64,000 bases of DNA from Chaetoderma sp. LZ-2023a (taxonomy: Eukaryota; Mollusca; Caudofoveata; Chaetodermatida; Chaetodermatidae): assembly GCA_034401795.1 (NCBI GenBank), contig CM067367.1:79749079-79813078 (forward strand), written 5' to 3'. Below the pieces are notes generated by a model. The model saw nothing but the letters and a program-made list of their open reading frames with translations. It had not been told where the DNA came from and searched no databases. A program made the position numbers and the translations under genes. Position 1 is the stretch's first letter. Each line of letters opens with the position of its first letter. Positions 48,801-59,079 of the stretch are shown in pieces.

Positions 48801-48886
48801 GTCCTGACAAAAAATTGGGAATGCATGAATGCATGAATTCACGCACATACGGACAAAGCAACTACTATATACCCTGCTTTTGCGGC

Positions 48887-48889
<3 letters not shown>

Positions 48890-48928
<39 letters not shown>

Positions 48929-48930
48929 CG
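48890..48930. repeat. (ATA)n microsatellite
   Basis: About twelve ATA units. Confidence 0.9.
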
Positions 48931-49309
48931 CAAGTGGTTATGCACTCAGGGACCAAGCTTCTCACCTTGTTGGTAAATTTTTGATAAAGTAAAGCAAATC
49001 GCATGTATCAAAGTTGTATTCAGAACCCGGAAAACTCCAAAAATGTACCTCTCGGATTAAACTTAATCAGCCTCATATGATATATCTGAAAAATCACGAA
49101 ATAAGGTAAAACCAAGCTGAATCGACTGTGGAATAAAATTCAACATCAAATTTGTATTCATGAGGTACTCTAGCATATATAATGCCAGTTTCACAATCAA
49201 TATCAGATAAGTAATACACATGCTCATTTTTGATTGGTCGATAGCACCAATGTTTCTTTGGAAATAACTTCTCTTAAGCAAACATAAATTACCCTTAAAA
49301 TATTTCCCA

Positions 49310-49560
49310 AGCTTGGCTTGATCAATTCAACAGTTAGAGAGGAAGGGATTGTTATGTGAAAACTGTTTCATCCAAGATGTCCACCAGCCCAATTGACCAA
49401 TCACCTCTTGAGGAAATTTGGTTAGGTATTATACATGGTCCAAATCGGATTTCAGGTTAAATCTGTTCATTTCAGAGAAGAAAATGTTTAAAAATCTCAG
49501 TGTCACCAAATGTTCAAGATGACCATTGAGCAATCAGATTCTCTCACTGTCAGATACGAG
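49310..49560 (-). repeat. Diverged family D fragment
   Basis: The minus-strand sense matches the TTGATTGGCCAAAT..TTTGGT GGCCATCTTGGATGA segment of the AGCTCACCTGG elements (here TCATCCAAGATGTCCACCAG). No ends are present. Flanking sequence from 49000 to 50110 shows nothing else recognisable. Confidence 0.5.
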
Positions 49561-50114
49561 CCATTATGGATCCCTATCTCAAATGTTTTGTTTCGTCTTT
49601 GTGGTAATAATCAGACCAAAAAGAATAAGATGCCAGCCATGCTGACTTGGACTCTAATAATAATCAGTGAGTGATGTATATGGTATCGGGGAACTAACTA
49701 CCCTTGTCATTGTAATTCAACTGGAATATTTACCACTACTTAACCAGAGAACCCAGTTTGGACATGAGCTATGTACTATCTCACCATCATTGGAAACGTG
49801 GGCAATCTTCTCTCCACCTTGAGTATAAATGGATACCAGTGTCAAAACTAGGGAAGTTACATATATAGCCGTAATGGTGTAATAGACTAAATAAAACCAG
49901 CACAGATATGACCTGAGTGGGACCTAGAAATTAAGTATTCGATATAGTTCAATCAAACCAATAACTTCTACAATGGATGTTTCCAGTTTATCCATCCACC
50001 ATATGACATCATGATCAACTCTGCACTGATAAAATGAATGACCTACTTAAGTACATCATGAATGCATAATTGGTGATGGACTAAAGAGTTGTTGTACAAA
50101 TTGTATGTTTTTAC

Positions 50115-50290
50115 TATTTAATAAACATGCTGTTGAATATTTTGAAACTAATTTAACTGGGCGGGGCACTGTTGCTGCCATTGGCAGGGAGTTCAGGGAT
50201 TGATCAATCCCAACACGGGTAAAGTGTGGGTGGAGCTTAGCTAGAGATGGATGGAGTATATCATAGCTAAAACTAGATTCATCTATTATC
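50115..50290 (-). mobile_element. Family C foldback element, inverted copy
   Basis: CATGCTGTTGAATATTTTGA AACTAATTTAACTGGG...GTT GCTGCCATTGGCA, then GGGATTGATCAATCC and GGTGGAGCTTAGCTAGAGAT GGATGG, the reverse of the left part that carries TTTCTAGCTA motifs elsewhere. Confidence 0.65.
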
Positions 50291-50340
50291 TCCTTATGGC
50301 CTAAGGATGTAAGAGCATTGTGCTAGAATTCTAGTTATTA

Positions 50341-51585
50341 CCGTATTCCTCCTATTAGAGGCCTATGCCTTAATAGAAGCCTACCCCCAAACTCAGCAAT
50401 GTCAGTCTTTAGATTTTCTTAGCCCTTTGAAAATGGGAAAAAAAACCTAATATAAGCCTACCCCCAAACTCGGCATCTTGGTTCGATGAACCTTTTCCAA
50501 ATATTGACATTAATAAATAATTCCTTGTTTATTACTTCGAAATTCGTCATAAAAGAAAAATTGAAAAAAAAATGATACAAAATGTCAAAAAATAACATGA
50601 AATTAGAACACATTTTCAATTCTTCATGCTATAAATTCTGACCATCTTACGCCTCTGCTTAATGCATACCTTATATCCATCATCGTGGGAGTGAAATTAT
50701 TAATTGGAACCGCTTAAATATTGCGTATATATTTTAATAAACATTGTTTATTTCATCAAAGTTAATCCAAAGTTTGACATAAAATGGTGTCGAGAAAAAA
50801 ATTAAAATCATGTGGATGAGTTTAGGTTGTTACCCGAGTAGCACGAAGATGCTAATAGTATTACCCGGTTAGAGACTTGCGCAATCCACAAATAGCAGGG
50901 GAGCTTTGAGTAGGTACGAGCGTGATGGCATAAACTTGTCCTATAGCTGATTAATACAGTGATTATTACTCGGTAGAATGTAATGTAACCAAGTTGTCCG
51001 GGTGAAATCGCCCAAGGGAATAAAAATCTCGCCACAATCTTCTGTATATATTTATTATTAATTTGCGATATTGGCATTTGCGACGTTACAAAATCTGTTT
51101 ATTTTGGGAGTCTCCTTCTAGTCCAGATAAATTTCACCGGAATGCCTCCAATCACAAAAGAGCTTTAATTTGGTCATCCAACTTAAGAAGGGATCTAACC
51201 TCATTTTATTTCTTACATTGTTTTGGGTCATTTTATGTTGGTTTGCGACAATACATGTACAATGACTTGTCAATTTGAGTTTTATTTCATCATTTAAGAA
51301 TGATACATGTAAGATTTACAAATATTGCATAGAATACAATTATTACAGCCAATATAGCCCACAATATTTTTTATTGCAATACGGCAAGAGGAAATAGCGA
51401 TTTCCCTTTGATGATAACAGTAGACGTCTAACATGAGCTTATTAGAAATCTCGTTTTGGGAGGGACAAAACATTTTTTGGGGAAAACTCCCTAATAGAAG
51501 CCTACCCCCTTTCTCTGACATTCTGCTGGTGAAATTTCTTCGATACTCCTAATAGAAGCCTAGGCGTCTAATAGGAGAAATACGG
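50341..51585. mobile_element. TA-flanked non-autonomous DNA transposon with CCGTATT ends
   Basis: Left end TA|CCGTATTCCTCCTATTAGAG, right end (reverse complement) TA|CCGTATTTCTCCTATTAGAC; the inverted repeats extend about 27 bp with a few mismatches. Copies of CTAATAGAAGCCTACCCC and variants recur inside both ends (50371, 50452, 51491, 51549). The 1,245-bp interior encodes no recognisable transposase. TA duplications point to a mariner-like or other TA-targeting transposase (inference). Confidence 0.7.
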
Positions 51586-51795
51586 TAAATGTAAAGACCA
51601 TTCGGCCAATCATATCCATCTTTAGTTCCTATCTTATGCATATATAAGGGATAATTAACCTTGGTACAAACAAGGCAAGAAAGTTAATGGCATGATTAAT
51701 AGCCATAGGATGCATGTAATTGACAATTACGTCGCCTTGATCAAAGCTTTGTACTCTCAGGCTCAGCTATAACATAACTGATTGTAATCTCAGCC

Positions 51796-53265
51796 ATTAG
51801 AGGGATCCATTTCTAGCTAAGCCCCTCCCATTTCTAGCAATGCCCCTCCCATTTCTAGCTATGCCCCTCCCATTTCTAGCTATGCCCCTCCCATTCCTAG
51901 CTATGTTCCTCCCATTTCCAGCTATGCCCCTCCCATTTCTAGTTATACCCCTCCCATTTCTAGCTATGCCCCTCCCATTTTTAGCCATGTTCCTCCCATT
52001 TCCAGCTATGCTCCTCCCATTTCCAGCTATGCCCCTCCCATTTCTAGCTATGCCCCTCCCATTCCTAGCTATGTTCCTCCCATTTCCATCTATGCCCCTC
52101 CCAGTTCTAGCAATACCCCTCCCATTTCTAGCTATGCCTCTCCCATTTCTAGCTATGTTCCTCCCATTTCCAGCTATGCCCCTCCCATTTCCAGCTATGC
52201 CCCTCCCATTTGTAGCTATGCCCCTCCCATATCCAACTATGTTCCTCCCATTTCCAGCTATGCCCCTCCCATTTCTAGCTATACCCCTCCCATTTCTAGC
52301 TATACTCCTCCCATTTCTAGCTATGTTCCTCCCATTTCCAGCTATGCCCCTCCCATTTCCAGCTCTGCCTTCCATTTCCAGCTATGTTCATCCCATTTCT
52401 AGCTATTCCCCTCCCATTTCCAGCTATGCCCCTCCCATTTGTAGCTATGCCACTCCCATTTCTAGCTATGCCACTCCCATTTCTAGCTAAGTTCCTCCCA
52501 TTTTCAGCTATGCCCCTCCCATTTCCAGCTATGCCCCCCCCATTTCTAGCTATGCTCCTCCAATTTCTAGCTATGCCTGTCCCATTTTCCAGCTATACCC
52601 TCCCATTTCCAGCTATGTCACTCCCATTTCCAGCTGTGCTCCTCCCATTTCCAGCTATGCCCCTCCTCCCATTTCTAGCTATACCCCTCCCATTTCTAGC
52701 TATACCCCTCCCATCTCTAGCTATGTTCCTCCCATTTCCAGCTATGCCCCTCCCATTTCCAGCTATGCCTCCCATTTCTAGCTATGTTCATCCCATTTCT
52801 AGCTATTCCCCTCCCATTTCCAGCTATGCCCCTCCCATTTGTAGCTATGCCCCTCCCATTTCTAGCTATGCCACACCCATACCTAGCTACATTCCTCCCA
52901 TTTCCAGCTATGACCCTCCCATTTCCAGCTATACCCCTCCCATTTCTAGCTATGCCCCTCCCATTTCTAGCTAAGTTCCTCCCATTTTCAGCTATGCCCC
53001 TCCCATTTCTAGCTATTTCCTCTCATTTCCAGCTATACCCCTCCAATTTCTAGCTATACCCCTCCAATTTCTAGCTATACCCCTCCAATTTCTAGCTATG
53101 TTCCTCCCATTTCTAGCTAAGCTATGCCCACCTTTTATGCGTGTTCGGATTGATTTATATACTTTGAATCCTGACATCACAGAATTCATCTCCAAGGTAA
53201 CTATACAGGCAAGCTGTTGAATATTTTGAAACTAGTTTTACTTGGTGCTGTTGCTGTTACTCCGT
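51796..53265 (+). mobile_element. Family C element carrying a 1.3-kb minisatellite
   Basis: The left boundary GGGATCCATTTCTAGCTAAG and the right part (TTGATTTATATACTTTGAAT CC, then CAAGCTGTTGAATATTTTGA AACTAGTTTTAC..GCTGTTGC TG) are normal family C sequence. Between them the motif is amplified to about 60 units (see next entry). The right hairpin arm is incomplete. Confidence 0.7.
51800..53125 (+). repeat. Minisatellite, 21-bp unit
   Basis: The unit CTAGCTATGCCCCTCCCATT T varies at C/T in TCTAGC/TCCAGC and in ATGCCCC/ATGTTCC/ATACCCC. The length of 21 bp is a multiple of three, so both strands show spurious repeating reading frames (for example LPFLAMP or NGRGIAR repeats). Higher-order blocks recur: 52384-52500 and 52784-52900 share the same order of variant units. 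Confidence 0.95.
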
Positions 53266-53637
53266 AATCTTGCTAGAATATTTTTTATGTACTTACATCA
53301 TGATCAACGTATTGCTGTTAAGAGTATAGACACTAATGGATGCATCCAATCTGTCTGACATCATAATCAAAATACATCGCGAGTTGTTAGCTAATGTCAT
53401 ACTCCATTGACGTAGGTCTGATATAAAGAGGCAAAGGTCTAAAATTAGCCGTTCGAACTGTATATCTTTCCTCATGTTTGCAATCAATGCAATTTTTAGT
53501 AGTGCCTCTACTAGCATAATATATGTCTGTCTTTCTATCTATCAGTCAGTCAGTTGGTCTTTCTGTCAAATTTTTGACATTTCTGACAAAAGTGACCAAA
53601 GCACACCTATACATGCCCATTACACTTGTTGCATTTT

Positions 53638-55512
53638 TAGCTCACCTGGCTCGAAGGGCCAAGTAAGCTTATGCCGTGGCGACCATCCATTGTCTGTCCA
53701 TCATCTGTCCATCTGTCAACTTTTGCTTTAAAACACTACTCCTAATTAATCACTTGGCTGATTTCAACCAAATTTGGCTGGAAGGACCCTTTGGTTGTAG
53801 ACTCCAGAACTGCCATTTGGAATTTTGATTAATCAATTTTTGTGTGTGAAAATCTTAGATTTTATGAAATTTGTACCTGAAAAAATGGAAATTGTCAAAT
53901 TGCTTCTCATTACCATTCTGAGCGATTTCAACCAAATTTAGCTGAAAGGATCCTGTAATGATGGGCTCTAGAACTTCCTTACAGAATTTTGATTCGTCAA
54001 TTTATTGGCGTCAAATCTTAGATTTTATTTTAAATGTACTGAAAATTATCAAATTGCTTCTTACCATCTTGACCAGTTTTAACCAAATTTTACTGAAAGA
54101 AGCATATGGCCATAGGCTCTAGAACTTCCATTCAGAATTTTGATTCATCAATTTTTGGCTCCTGGTGACCATCCGTCGTCCGTCCGTCCATCGTCAGACG
54201 TCCGTCAACTTTTGCTTTAAAACCAATAGCTGAATCATAACGAAATTTTGGTCTAAGGATGCTATTGTGCTCAGATCCGGAACTTCCATTTAGAATTTTG
54301 ATTCATAAATTTTTTGGGTCAAAATCTTAGATTTTATTAAATTGAAATTGTTAAATTGCTTTTTCTCCTTACCCTTTTGACCAATTTCAATCAAATTTGG
54401 TTGAAAGGATCCTATGGTCATAGGTTATAGAACCTGCATTCAGAATTTTGATTCGTAAATATTTTTGGTGAAAAACTTAGATTTTATTAAAAATTTACCG
54501 GAAATTGTCAAATTGCTTCTTCTCCTTAGAATTTTGACCCATTTCAACCAAATTGGGCTGAAAGAATCCTATTGTCATAGGCTCTAGAAATTCCATTCAG
54601 AATGTTTTTGCGTAGATATTTTGAGTGAAAATCATAGATTTTAATAAAAATTTACCGGAAATTGTCAAATTGCTTCTTCTCCTTACCAATTTTACCAATT
54701 TAAACCAAATTGGGCTGAAAGAATCCTATGGTCATAGGCTCTAGAACGTCCATTCAGGATTTTGATTCATAAATCTTTTGGGTAAAAGTCCTAGGTTTTA
54801 TTAAAAATTTACCGGAAATTGTTAAATTGCTTCTTCTTATTACCCTTTGACCGATTTCAATCAAATTTGGCTGAAACAATCCTATGGCCATAGGTTATAG
54901 AACCTACATTCAGAATTTTGATTCGTAAATATTTTGGGTGAAAAACTTAAATTTTAGTAAAAATTTACCGGAAATTGTCAAATTGCTTCTTCTCCTTAGA
55001 ATTTTGACTGATTTGAACCAAATTGGGCTTAAAGAATCCTATGGTCATAGGCTCTAGAACTTCCATTCAGAATTTTGTTGCGTAGATATTTTGGGTGAAA
55101 ATCATAGAGTTTATTAAAAATTTACTGGAAATTGTCAAATCTCTACTTCTCCATACCATTTTGACAGATTTCAACCAAATTGGACTGAAAGGATTCTATT
55201 GTGATAGGCTCTAGTACCTCTATTCAGAATTTTGATTCATGAATTTTTTGCGTGAAAATCTTAGATTTTATGAAAAATTTACCAGAACTTGTCTAAACAC
55301 TGCTTCTCTTTAGTTGCGTGTCATATTTCAAACAAATTTGGGTAGAGTGACCCTATCAAGGTAGACTAGAATTTCTATTCAGAATTTTGTTTGTTAAATT
55401 TTTTGGTTGGCCATCTTGGATTTTCCGAAAATTATCCATCATATCTATTTAAATGCAAATGGTTCAAATGCTAATAGTCCAGGTGAGCGCCACAGGCCAT
55501 TGGGCCTCTTGT
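53638..55512 (+). mobile_element. AGCTCACCTGG-type repeat element (family D), both ends present
   Basis: Left end AGCTCACCTGGCTCGAAGGG CC, right end GTCCAGGTGAGCGCCACAGG CCATTGGGCCTC. The interior is a tandem array with a period of about 155 bp (roughly ten units to 55440, with more diverged units continuing to 55900), each with TTTCAACCAAATT.GGCTGAA AG, CATAGGCTCTAGAACTTCCA TTCAGAATTTTG and ATTTACCGGAAATTGTCAAA TTGC. No coding sequence. Confidence 0.75.
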
Positions 55513-55914
55513 TTGGGTCAAAATCTTTATGAAAAATGTACCAGAAATAGTCATATTGCTTCTTCTCCTTACCATTCTGAGCGATTTCAACCATATTGGG
55601 CTGAAAGGATCCTGTCGTGATAGGCTCCAGAACTACCATACAGAATTTTGATTGTTCAATCTTTTTTGGGTGAAAATCTTTTATGAAGAATTTACCGGCA
55701 ATGGTCAAAATGCTACTCTTCCATAGCTGCTTGACATATTTCAATCAAATTTGGCTAGATGCATTCTATGGTGGTATGTTCTAGAACTTCTATTCAGAAT
55801 TTTTATTGATCAATTTTGGGGTGAAAATCTTAGATTTTATTAAAAGAATCTAGTGGAAATGGTCAAAATGCTACTCCTTAGCTGCCTGACATATTTCAAC
55901 CAATTTTGTCTAGT

Positions 55915-56055
55915 GTTGGGATTGATTTATATAATCCGAATCCTGAATTCCCAGAATCCTAATTTCATGGTAACTATACAACTAACCTATTGAATATTTT
56001 AATAACCTAATTTGATGATGCGTGTGGGTTGGGGGTTGTTGGAGAGAGGTGGGTT

Positions 56056-56105
<50 letters not shown>

Positions 56106-56330
56106 ATGCGTGCGTGTGTGTGTGCAGTTTCTGCCTATGGTAGCGATGGTACCAAGTCAAATTAGTTTTAAAAATATTCAACAGAATGTATTAAATGGTA
56201 AAGACATGCAATATGTACAATTGGCAGGCTATTCCAGCATCATGGTGGATTATCTTTATCAATTATCATTGTGACATCAGCCTACATGTGATGTAATTTA
56301 TTCTGACGTCATATATTTGATCGGGTTAGT
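55915..56330 (+). mobile_element. Family C foldback element with (GT)n in its loop
   Basis: GGGATTGATTTATATAATCC, TATTGAATATTTTAATAACC TAATTTGATG, then a (GT)n run at 56057-56106, then CTGCCTATGGTAGCGATGGT and AAGTCAAATTAGTTTTAAAA ATATTCAACAG, followed by the family tail (AAGACATGCAATATGTACAA). The microsatellite has grown at the hairpin centre. Confidence 0.65.
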
Positions 56331-57400
56331 CTGGCATATTGTAATGCATTTTTCTCAACATATGTCGCTAGCATGTGACTATTACACACATGAGATAGAT
56401 GATGTGTAGTGGCTTAATTAATATTGTACAATGCAATATATCATGGTTTATGTGATAAATGTGTAGAATATATTCCAGTGATAAATGTTCAAAGATATTC
56501 TTCTTTTGACCATCAACTGACTATTCTCATAACAACTGCAGAAGCCATTTTTTGGCCAGCGGGACCATTATTGTTAAAATCAATTCACTGTGACAGTATT
56601 TACTGGGCAAGACATTGGTCACAAAAATGCATCCACGAATTGGTATTAAGATGCATACTTAATCTATAAATAGGTGATGTATATCCTCATGTCTCGCCTC
56701 AATATTTTCAAACATTGTACTTTCTGTCATTGTCTAGTTGTAACAGAGATAATCATAATCTTTTCTTTTGGTTGTTTTTTATCTAATCATTCTTCAAACA
56801 ATTTATTATGTGTTCAATTATAAGCATACATATTTAGTTCCTCTGTGTTTGTACAGGTAATGATAAAAAATTTTATTGTCATGACTAAAAAATGTATAGT
56901 TGTCTCCAAACGTTTTAATAAATAAATGTTTTCTTGTTGTTTATTGTTTTATATCATAGTGAATATAATTTTGAAGCGATTTGTCTGTGAAATGTTTAAC
57001 TATGACTCCCTACGAGGAAGAATTCCACTGTATATGAGCATACTGATAATAATTTGTCGCACATTGGTTTTGATAAAAATTTGACAGTGAAGGAAATACA
57101 GAGATGCCTTTGCATCTTGAAATTGTATTTTGTGATCAAATTTATGTAATCTATTGTACAGAAACTGGATGACATATTTATATCTCAAGATATCATCAAT
57201 TTTTATATTCTTAGAAATATGTGTAGTGTGTACATAATTATGTTGTCAGAAAAGTTGAAAAAAATCTCTTTGTATTTTATTTTTCCTGTGAGAAAAATTG
57301 CAATATACTTGGTAAGTGATGACATACTTCAGGGTCTGCTTGTTTGTTTAATCGCCTTGACCATTGAAAATTTGCATGTCTCAAATTCAAGATACTTTTA
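56330..57400. other. Gene-free stretch
   Basis: Only a short family A-like piece at 56460-56560 (CCAGTGATAAATGTTCAAAG) is recognised. The rest is AT-rich with no coding signal. Confidence 0.45.
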
Positions 57401-57523
57401 CAGGAGAGCTGTTGAATATTTTGAACGTAATTTGCCGGGAACCTGTTGTTGGTTGCTGCCATAGGAAAGCGTTTCCATAGGCAACAACAGCTCCCACTCA
57501 AATTAGATTCAAAATATTCACCA
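57400..57523. mobile_element. Family C foldback, complete hairpin
   Basis: GAGAGCTGTTGAATATTTTG AACGTAATTTGCCGGGAACC TGTTG pairs with GCAACAACAGCTCCCACTCA AATTAGATTCAAAATATTCA C around a loop of about 25 bp. Confidence 0.7.
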
Positions 57524-57864
57524 GACTGTTCCTGACATGATAGAGAATTTCTAATTTCTGCTATGTAGGTGGTAAAGGGTTAAACATTTGTTAAATAAAA
57601 AACTGGTTTTGGTTAACAGAACATAATAGCACAAGTTACATACGAAATGTTTCAAGAAAGACATTCTGAACTCAATAAGTATATATTTATGAAGTAATCT
57701 TAACTCTCTCTCACTACAAGATTTTAATGATGTCACATTCAGTTATATGCCATTGGATAATCTTATCGGCTCCAAGCATAAAATCGTTATTAACCCGAAC
57801 CCTTCCTGTGTCAACAGCATCTCAAAACGCTCAAAATACTAATTATAGTAATTCTTTCACATGT

Positions 57865-57950
57865 TTAACCCTTTAAGCCTTAAATTTGATCAAGAAAATT
57901 TCAAAATTTTCACTGAAAATATCTATTTGCAGACCAAAGAGAAGTTTTCC
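57865..57950. mobile_element. Family A foldback, left end only
   Basis: TTAACCCTTTAAGCCTTAAA then TCTATTTGCAGACCAAAGAG AAG. It is cut off where repeat family E begins. Confidence 0.6.
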
Positions 57951-57954
57951 TTGC

Positions 57955-58495
57955 GGAACGAGCTCCTGCCTGCCTTGCATTCCGTAGGGAAAACACAACA
58001 GAACATTGCTAAAATGTCTCGGCAGAAACATGTTTTTCCTACAGAATAATAAGTTTTGTTAGATCGCTCTGCTATATCGCGAAACATGTTTGGAGGTGAC
58101 TCGCGAAAAGCAAAACATGTTTTCAATCTGTGACGTAATTGCATGCAAAACAAGTCATACGTAACAGAGGCATAAGTCCTAAGTGTGTCGCGCAAAGGAT
58201 GTTGGGATGCCGTTTTCTTAGCAAACATTGTTCCATATAGAATAGTTTTGTTGCAGAGCGCTCTAGCATAGCAGACCTATTGAAACTGTTTTAGCACATG
58301 GAATGTAAGGCTGGTAAATAAAACTTAACAGAGTGCTCTGCAGAAACATGTTTCTCCTACGGAATGACTATACGTTTTGTTAGAGCGCTCTGCTATTTCG
58401 AGAAACATGTTTGGAGGTGACTTGCGAAAGACAAAACATGTTTTTAATTTGTGATGTAATTGCAAGCAAAACAACGTCCTATGTCACAGAGGCCA
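57955..58495 (+). repeat. Repeat family E, one complete and one partial copy in tandem
   Basis: CAGAAACATGTTTTTCCTAC, GTTTTGTTAGATCGCTCTGC TAT, CGAAACATGTTTGGAGGTGA C, GACGTAATTGCATGCAAAAC and GTTGCAGAGCGCTCTAGCA in the first; the second (58320-58495) repeats the first half. Inverted copy at 26940-27280. Confidence 0.65.
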
Positions 58496-58897
58496 GGTTG
58501 ATGAATGCAACGTGATCACTGGCATATCCAAAACTAATGACATGTTCCAAGACCCTTGGTCCAATTATGAAGGCCTAAACCCCAGTATGTGGCCTGTTTT
58601 TGCTCCATGAGTACTAGCTTATGGCCTGTCTGTAGTTGCTGCTCTGAGTGTTTAGCTACTTTAGTCTCTTGATTGCATGATCGATGTTATAGTGTTCACA
58701 GTCTGCCCCTAAGGTTTGCCTCCTGGGAAGGTTGCATCGTCCAAGGATGTCAAGCACAGTTTCTTGTTTGAAGAAGCTTAGACATAATCAGAGTTGCCTC
58801 TGTATGCGGATGTCAGCCCGCAATCCTTGATGACTTAGTTTCCCAACAAAGTTGGTACCTACGGAGGAGACCGGTGTGAAGGTGACATCTTTCTCCC

Positions 58898-58910
58898 CCC
58901 CCCCCCCAAT
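58898..58910. repeat. Poly-C tract
   Basis: About eleven C within a T/C-rich stretch. Confidence 0.8.
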
Positions 58911-58959
58911 GTGAAAACATGGGTCGGTGAAAGCCAGTCCAGTGAAAGAGGATTTTTGT

Positions 58960-59075
58960 CCTGTGGATGGTGGTCTGGTGGTAGAGCACTCACCTCCCAA
59001 TTGCTAGGAGAATGTTGCCATGGAATTGCCATGTTCAAACCCCACTCAGGTCGAAAAAATTGAAAAAGGTAAAAT
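58960..59075 (+). mobile_element. tRNA-derived SINE head
   Basis: TGGTCTGGTGGTAGAGCACT (58971-58990) matches a tRNA A box region (TRGCNNRGTGGTAGAGC), and ATGTTCAAACCCCACTC (59031-59047) matches a B box (GGTTCRANNCC), spaced about 50 bp as in a tRNA. An A-rich segment (CGAAAAAATTGAAAAAGG) follows. Mismatches in the stem regions argue against a functional tRNA gene. It stands directly in front of the LINE remains that start near 59100. Confidence 0.6.
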
Positions 59076-59079
59076 TACA

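Noticed and set aside
51797-52974. Long repeat proteins (LPFLAMP- or NGRGIAR-type) on both strands
   Set aside because: The 21-bp minisatellite unit is a multiple of three without stops in several frames, so open frames arise automatically.
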